The notes beneath the pieces are model-generated. The model saw nothing but the letters and a program-made list of their open reading frames with translations, was not told the DNA's origin and made no database searches. The position numbers and the translations under genes were made by a program. Positions 14,477 to 14,749 of a stretch of 14,749 nucleotides of DNA are shown piece by piece. The DNA is taken from positions 1 to 14,749 of the forward strand of contig DASXLL010000200.1 in the NCBI GenBank assembly GCA_036496265.1. The letters run 5' to 3'. Source of the stretch: CAYLLN01 sp036496265 (GTDB taxonomy: Bacteria > Planctomycetota > Planctomycetia > Pirellulales > Pirellulaceae). Within the stretch, counting starts at the first letter, position 1. The number at the start of each line of letters is the position of its first letter.

Positions 14477-14749
14477 ATGAAATCACTACTATTTAGCGCG
14501 GCCGTGGCACTCTGCTCGGCCGCGGGGTTCAGCGCGGCAGCCGTAGCGGAAGACGCCACTTACGAAGGCCCCTGGCACACGACGAATCGCAAGCTCGACG
14601 GCACGATGACTTGCGCGGTCAAAGATTTGGGCGACGAGAAATGGAGCGGCCGATTCTATGGTCAATGGCAGGGAGTGCCGTTTGATTACACCGTGGCGTT
14701 TAGCGGTCCCCCGGAAAAACTCCAAGGCAAGGCCACGATCGACGGCGCC
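14477..14749 (+). CDS. Secreted hypothetical protein, 3' end cut by window edge
   Basis: 91 codons are visible. A signal peptide is clear: MKSLLFSAAVALCSAAGFSAAAVA, with a likely cleavage after AVA. The mature part begins EDATYEGPWHTTNRKLDG and continues with TMTCAVKDLGDEKWSGRFYGQWQGVPFDYTVAFSGPPE, a pattern of short beta-strands. I do not recognise the family with confidence. AAGGAG (14464-14469), 7 nt before the ATG, supports the start. It lies 25 bp after the GlsB-type gene and is probably co-transcribed with it. The end of the protein lies outside the window. Confidence 0.75.
   Translation, partial: MKSLLFSAAVALCSAAGFSAAAVAEDATYEGPWHTTNRKLDGTMTCAVKDLGDEKWSGRFYGQWQGVPFDYTVAFSGPPEKLQGKATIDGA

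Overview
The window looks like chromosome from a planctomycete, most likely of the Pirellulales type. The reasons are: an EF-G of the spirochaete/planctomycete/mitochondrial type, a Tat-exported DUF1501 protein, a small membrane protein that opens with the NPYESP motif, a two-zinc-ribbon membrane protein with no assignable function, and dispersed GC-rich repeats. This is inference from protein character; no rRNA gene is present to settle it.

Layout. Positions 1-505 (minus strand) hold a toxin-antitoxin pair, toxin gene first, with a perfect 18-bp palindrome over its translation start. Positions 506-1357 contain no gene: first a stretch with a cluster of ATGCATAA motifs, then six consecutive hairpins leading into fusA (1358-3505, plus). 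A palindromic repeat lies at 3550-3636. Facing fusA on the minus strand are sthA (soluble transhydrogenase) and, 12 bp downstream of it, a small NPYESP membrane protein. At 5534-6377 a two-gene block (a GxxExxY nuclease-fold gene and an unknown 111-residue gene, convergent) is delimited by three copies of a 28-31 bp repeat. The middle copy supplies the stop codons of both genes. A DUF1501 gene (minus) and a divergent zinc-ribbon membrane protein gene (plus) follow. From 13924 down to 9607 runs a minus-strand series: a small membrane protein, a small acidic protein, miaB, and a DNA adenine methyltransferase with a type ISP-like C-terminus but no nuclease or helicase. At the right end, on the plus strand, are a GlsB/YeaQ-type membrane protein and a secreted protein cut by the window edge.

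The most unusual signal is a set of short cassettes, each made of three to five tandem copies of a 7-bp unit. At least six different units are present, and all lie inside two protein-coding genes (the zinc-ribbon protein and the methyltransferase) without breaking the frame. Two unit types occur as pairs of inverted arms. They resemble in form the heptanucleotide STRR sequences of cyanobacteria. In the methyltransferase they fall at what look like loops between conserved segments. In one of them the stop codon that a perfect array would create is absent because of base changes.

fusA, miaB and sthA are housekeeping genes. The toxin-antitoxin pair, the GxxExxY block and the methyltransferase are accessory. 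No rRNA, tRNA, CRISPR array, transposase or replication origin was seen.
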